Positions 12,001 to 18,000 of a stretch of 19,355 bases of DNA are shown one piece after another (the first letter of the stretch is position 1; the number at the start of each line of letters is the position of its first letter). The DNA lies in the NCBI GenBank assembly GCA_944350065.1, contig CALVOD010000016.1:1-19355 (forward strand). Reading direction: 5' to 3'. The notes below the pieces were generated by a model, which had not been told where the DNA came from, ran no database searches, and worked only from the letters and a program-made list of their open reading frames with translations. Origin of the DNA: an uncultured Clostridia bacterium (lineage in GTDB: Bacteria; Bacillota; Clostridia; Christensenellales; DTU072). The position numbers and the translations under genes were made by a program.

Positions 12001-15000
12001 AGAATCATCGTTTTGCCGTTATAAGTCATCTCGAGCTGCAGGCGCATATTGGTTATGTCGCTGAAATCGATATAACCTCTTACCGAGAAGCCTATGGAAA
12101 TGGCAATGTCGTCTATAGGTTGAATGGCGAGATTGAAGCCCGAAAGCGCTTGAATGATCTCGCTGGGGTTATCGCCGCCGATGAGGGTGGCGATAGTCGA
12201 AATGAGCTCGCTCATATCGAATATTCCGCCGACGGTATCGTCGATGAAAATTTCGCTGTTGAGTTCAAATTCCCACTTATACTCGCTGAGCGGCTTGAAG
12301 TATTGGTCGAAATACTGTTGATAAGTAAGTTCGCCGTCGAGGCCGTCGCGAATAGCGCCGCCGATGGGAGTGGTTTCGAAGATGTTGACCTCGCTGAGTC
12401 CTATATCTATATTATGGATCTTGAGCGAGAGGTTGAACATGCTCATCGAGCTCGAAATTCCGAGCATCACGTAGTAGCCCGTTACGTTGCCGTCCGCGTC
12501 GGTTACGTCCACGACTTTGGCGGAAACGGTGAGCTGCGTCTTGTGATAATACAGAGTGTAAACGCCGTTCTTGTCGCGTTCGAAGGTGTACGCCTTGCCG
12601 CGGAAAAGTTCGGTGACCGCAACGATGAGCTTATCGGCAAGCTCTTTACGTTTCTGAAGCGCCTGCTCTCTGCCCTCGGGCGTATCCATATAGTCGGACG
12701 CGTTGAAGTAATAGTAATCGAGCGGATCGTAGAACAGATAGTACACGCTGCGTTCGCCGGGGTTCTCGAGACCGAAATCGTTATGGTCGTCGATAGCCGT
12801 TCTGCTCACGTAAGAGAGTTTGGAGGAAAGCGCTTTGGGCGCCTCCGCGCCTGTAAGATCGGAGTCCGCCACTTCCGCGCCTACAAGGAAGTTCGCTTCG
12901 TATTCGCGCACTTCCGCGAGCAAGTCTGCTTCGGTTATCGCGTCGAACGCTTTGTCGCCGAGGTGATAGGCTTCCACGCCGCTTACGTCGAGCGCAGGCA
13001 AAGTTTCGCCGTAGGCTACCGCCACCAGCACGCAATATCTCATAGCGTCTCCGCCGCCGTTGTTGGAGAGTTTGACCGCGATATTCGTCTTGTTGGCGAA
13101 TTTGCTCGTGAAGGTGAAGAAGGTATCGCTTATCTTATTCTGAGTGTAAACGGCTTCGCTCGCGTCTGCGGTATTGGTGAAACTGAACCTCGAAACGATG
13201 GCGTTAAACAACAGCATCGCGTCGGCTTCGGTATCAGCCGAATTCAAGCCGAAGGTGCTGCGCGGATAATAGACTATGTAACGCAATTTCTCGCCGTCGG
13301 AAATACCGAGCATATTCGCCTGAACGGTATTGCCGATATACGCGTAAGTGGCGTTGAGCGCATAGGAATCCGCGTCGCGGTTGACCATGACGCCGCGCAG
13401 GAAAGGCGTAGCCGTTCCGACAGTCAGGTAATCGTGGTCTATGAGCTCGTTAATAATCGTGGCAGTATCGCCGAGATCGGCTACCGTCACGTCGATATCG
13501 TTCCATTCGGTATCGGATACGTCTATGGGCTCCTGATAGTCGAGACCGAATCTCAACGTGAGCGAGTTCTCCACGTTGTCGAGGTCGACGGCTATTTCGC
13601 CGAGCTGCTCTTCGAAGGGGAAGTTGAGCACTTCCGCGAGAATGGTCTGAAGCGCCGTGCGCGCGACTACTATGGAAATAGCGCCCTTGGTGAATTGCAA
13701 ACTGTCGAACAGTCCGAGATACCAGTCTACCGGTACGGGTTCTTCTTCATCCTCGTAATCGAAATCGTTCCCGTCTCCGTCGCCTTCCGCACCTTCGTCT
13801 CCGTCGGCGTTAGCGGGAGCGTTGGAAGGAGTTTCGACGTCGGCGCCCTCCTCGGGAGTTTCCTCGTCGCCGCCTCCGAGCAGACCGTCAAAGAGTCCGC
13901 CCAGCTGTGCGATAAGTCCGTCGAGCGTGGTAACGAGTCCGCCTACGGTATTGCCGAGCGTTCCGCCAAGGGAGTCGAGCAGTTTCGTAAGGTTAAGATT
14001 TAAGAAGTCCTCGAATACCTGTCCGTTGAGTTCTATGCCGGTAAAGCCCGCCGATTCGAGCGCGCCCATCGACATATACAGGCGTAAACCGTTCTCCTCG
14101 TAGCCTTCGGGATCGTGCAGGCTACCCACTACGTACAAGCCGAAATATTCTTCCTTGACGTCAAGCTGCCCGTCGCCGTCCGCGTCTACGTCGTCGAGGC
14201 TTACGAGCTGAATAAGCGCGTCTATTGACCATTTGTCGAGATCCGCGAGTTTGACGTCGGCTTTAATCCTCAAAGTCACGTCGCCCACAATATCGTTGAG
14301 CGCCTGGATATAGAACGCCGCGCCTACGGCGTTGCCGTATTCGTCGGTTTCGTTGGCGAACAGCGAGCTCCAGTTCAGTATGAATTCTTTAAGTTCTGCC
14401 GCCAACGTGATATCGAGTCCGAGATTGAAACGCCATTCCACGCCGGTCTCTCCGTCGAGATTGAAGCAACCGTCGTAATAGGACATCATTTCTTCGTCCT
14501 CGATCATATATTTGTAATATTCGTTGAAGGTGTCGGCGCTTATCACGAGCATGCTGTCGTGGAACATCGAAAGCGTGATGCTGTAACCGACAGAGTCGAA
14601 TATGCCGCCGTCTTCGGTCTCTTTCTCCTCCGCGTCTTTGGTAATGTTGAGCTGTATGCTTACGTTTCCTTCTTTATCCTCGTCGAAGTAAACGCCCACG
14701 CTCATATAATCCATTACCTCTTTGACAATCGCCTCGAGCGTTTCGGCAGTAACGTCGGAAGCCTCTTCTTCCTGACCGAGCGCCGTTCCGAGAATGTCGG
14801 CGAGGGTATCGACGAACGCAACGAGCAATTCGTTGGTCACCATCAGCGCGAATCCCTGCGAATTGAGGTAAATAAGCGGTTTGAGGAAGTTGCCGAGAGA
14901 GTCGGCGCTGTCCTCGTACATATCGAGTATGGGATTGCGGGTAGCGTTGGCGGGCGCGTTGTCGGAGCTCTGCGAGCCTTGCGAACCCTGCGAGCCCTGC

Positions 15001-18000
15001 GAACCCTGCTCGTCGTCTTCGTCGCCCACCGTCGTGCCGTCGTCAACGTCGTCTATAACGAACGCGTCGTACAAAAGGTCGCGAATGGTATTCGTAAGAT
15101 TGAGATTCGGTATCTTGATATCGAGGTTCGTGTCGAATATCTCCAGTCCGGCGTAGACCACGTCGTCTACCATATACAGGCGCAGGAGTTTCTGGTTGGC
15201 GAACACGTCGCCGGTCAGATTGTCGATTATCGTGTACTGAAGCACGAGCTCGATAATGATGGCTTCGGATATGTCTTCGGGCTTGGTGCTGAACAGTCTC
15301 GCGAGATCGAAAGCGAAATTGAGATTGAGTTCCGCAATGAGCGTTTCGTCGCCGCCCGCAAGAACGATATCGGTATCGTAATCTTCCGGAGGCTCGAGAT
15401 TGAGCAGTCCGAACAGCGTATCGAGCAGATCTTTGATCGCGAGCGAGCCGTCGCTGAGGTCGAAACTCAACGAGAGGTTGGTGCCGAGCGTGACCGCGAG
15501 CTCCGCAAAATAGGTGTACGCTTCTCTCGCTTCCACCGAAATGAGCGGTTCGAGCGTGCTCTGAATGCCGTGCGGCGTATAAACCTTGCTTTCGTTCTCG
15601 ATACCCGCTTTAATGGATTCGCCGAGTATTCTGAGAGTAAAGTCGAGTCCCGCGTCGTTGGGCTTGGTGACGGGTACGAGTTCAACGGTTTCGTTGCCGT
15701 TTTCGTCTACTATCGTATGCTCTTCCATCACCAGTTCGCCCGTAGTAGGATCGTAAACGTTCACTTCCTTCGTCGCGGAATCGATATGGATACCCACTTC
15801 GTATTCGCTCGAAGGCGTCATTCCAACGCTGAGACTGGGATTTGCCACTCCCGAAAGATATTTCGAAAGCGGTATGTCGACTCCGACCAGCTTAAGCACC
15901 GCGTTGATCATTTCGAAAGTCACGGTGAGCAACAGACCGTCGTCGTTGGAAAGCAGTATCTTCGCTATACCGAGCACCTGCTCCTCTTGGGTTTCGTTGT
16001 TGAGCCCCATCGCCTGCGCCCAGGTAGGATATTGTTCGGCGAAAAGTTTCTCCGCTTCCGCCATGTCGGGCGCGTTCTGTAACGCGTCGTCCGCGACGAC
16101 GTTGCCGCTTTCGTCGTTGGCTCCCTTACCGTTGATAAGGAAGTTAATGATGTTCTGCATCTTCGGCATAAGCACTTTGCCCATTCCGATAGACGAAAGG
16201 TCGAGATAGAGGTTGTCTTCGACGTAGCTAAGAATAAGGTCGAACTTATCGCGCGCTTTCTTCGAATAGATTTCCACGCGCAATTGCAGGTTGTCGAGTA
16301 TGCCCTGCAAGCCCGATCTGATATAAACGTATCCCTGTATCTCGATGACTATCGTGTCGCCGAGATCTCCGAGCATTATGAGCTGCGGCAAAGCGGTCTT
16401 GAGCGGGCTGTCCTCTTCGAACAACGTAGCCCAGGCGCTGCCGGGTTCGACAAGCTGTCCGAGATCTCCGTTGGGATCGAGCAACGCTTCATAAAGCGAC
16501 TCCAGTCCCATCACGCCGCCGTCGACGCCGAGTTCCACTTCGAACGCCGCGTCGAGAGTTATCGTATTGACGGTATGCGCGGGCAGGTAGTTCGCGGTCT
16601 GCGGCAGCAGCAATACGTCGCTCGGATATCCTTCGAAGTTAAGTTCGAAGCCGTCTATGCCGAGTCCGAGATCGAGCACCTTGCTCGTCGAAGCGTTGCC
16701 GTCTTTAGAATACTGCGCGGTCGCCTCGAGATCGATACCGAACATAAAGCTGTTGAGTTTCGGGGCGAGGAATATCTGCAGCAACAGTCCGCTGAAGATA
16801 CGCAGGTCGTTCATCTGGAAGGCTCTTAACAACGAATTGACCGCAGTTTCCGTAACGTACAGTGCAAGTCCGTGCGTCGAAATGCCGTCGAGTATCATTT
16901 GTGTGCCCAAATCGATATTTATGGGAGTCTTATTGTCGCCGGGCGCATTGGAGGGACCGGAGGCGTTGGAGGGTTCGCCCGCTTCGGTACCGGTGCCGGT
17001 GCCTTCGTCGGTCGAAGTATCGCCGGAGGAACCGCCGCCGAACAGACCGTCGAGAATATTATCGTCGTACTCTTTCTCGCCGAGCAGCGCTTCGAGCACT
17101 TCGACTACAGCGAACCTCGGTCCGTTGACGGGGGTGAGGTCGATATACATCGTCGAATTGTGCAGGTTCGCCTGAACGAGCTTGTAGTTATATCCGTTAT
17201 CCACCCTGCGGATGGTGATCTGGACCTCTATACCTCTCCAGTTACGGAGCGGGATATTGACGAGCAATTCCACTTCGAGGCTGAATTCCTGATCTTCCAT
17301 TATTTCGAGCAGGAGCGAGAGGCTGACGTTGATGAGTCCGCCGAGCAACGAAGTGAGAGGTTCCTGATTGAGTTCGTAGCCGGTGTAAATCTCGCCGGAA
17401 AGATCGCCCACCGTACCGTCGCCGGTGACTTTGCCGGCCGCGACGTCGATATACAAGGTGGTGGACAGTCCCACTACGGGGTTGGACTGGTCGAATACGA
17501 CGTAATCCTGCGTGCTGCCGTCGTCGAGGTAAGCGTGCTCGGGCGCGTGCATCGTCTTATCGACAGCCACGTCCATATAAGTGCCGTCGTCCCTTTCGAT
17601 GGACTCCGTCCACTGATAGGTGAACGCTATCTGGATGTCGTTGGAGAAGCTCAATCCGAGACCGATGCTTCCGCTCTTCTTATAGACGGGATCTTCTTCG
17701 GTGCCGATATTGACGCGTTCGTCGCCGTTATATTCGTAACCTTCGAAGGTAAGGTTGAGTCCGATGAAATCTTCGGGCTTGAACAGTCCGAGTTCGAGGC
17801 TCACTTCGCCTATCGGCTCGACGTAATTGGAATAATCCATCGCTTCGCCGCCTATGGCGGTGAGAACGCCGAAGAGCGCCGCGGTGCCGATACCTATCAT
17901 AAAGCCTTCGGGGCAAACGAGAAGGTTAATGTAGGTGGCTATCTCGGAAGCGCCTTCGGGGAGCTGACGGAGGATTGCGAAGGGATCGAAGCCCTGATTG

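Noticed and set aside
11583..14003. 806-codon plus-strand reading frame
   Set aside because: It is codon-aligned antisense to the giant gene. Its product is rich in Arg, Val, His and Tyr with no recognisable domain, while the minus strand here gives well-formed repeats, linkers and an EF-hand loop.
14971..15009. Collagen-like Gly-X-Y repeat
   Set aside because: Only four Gly-Ser-Gln units and no proline; this is a short linker repeat, not a collagen-like stalk.
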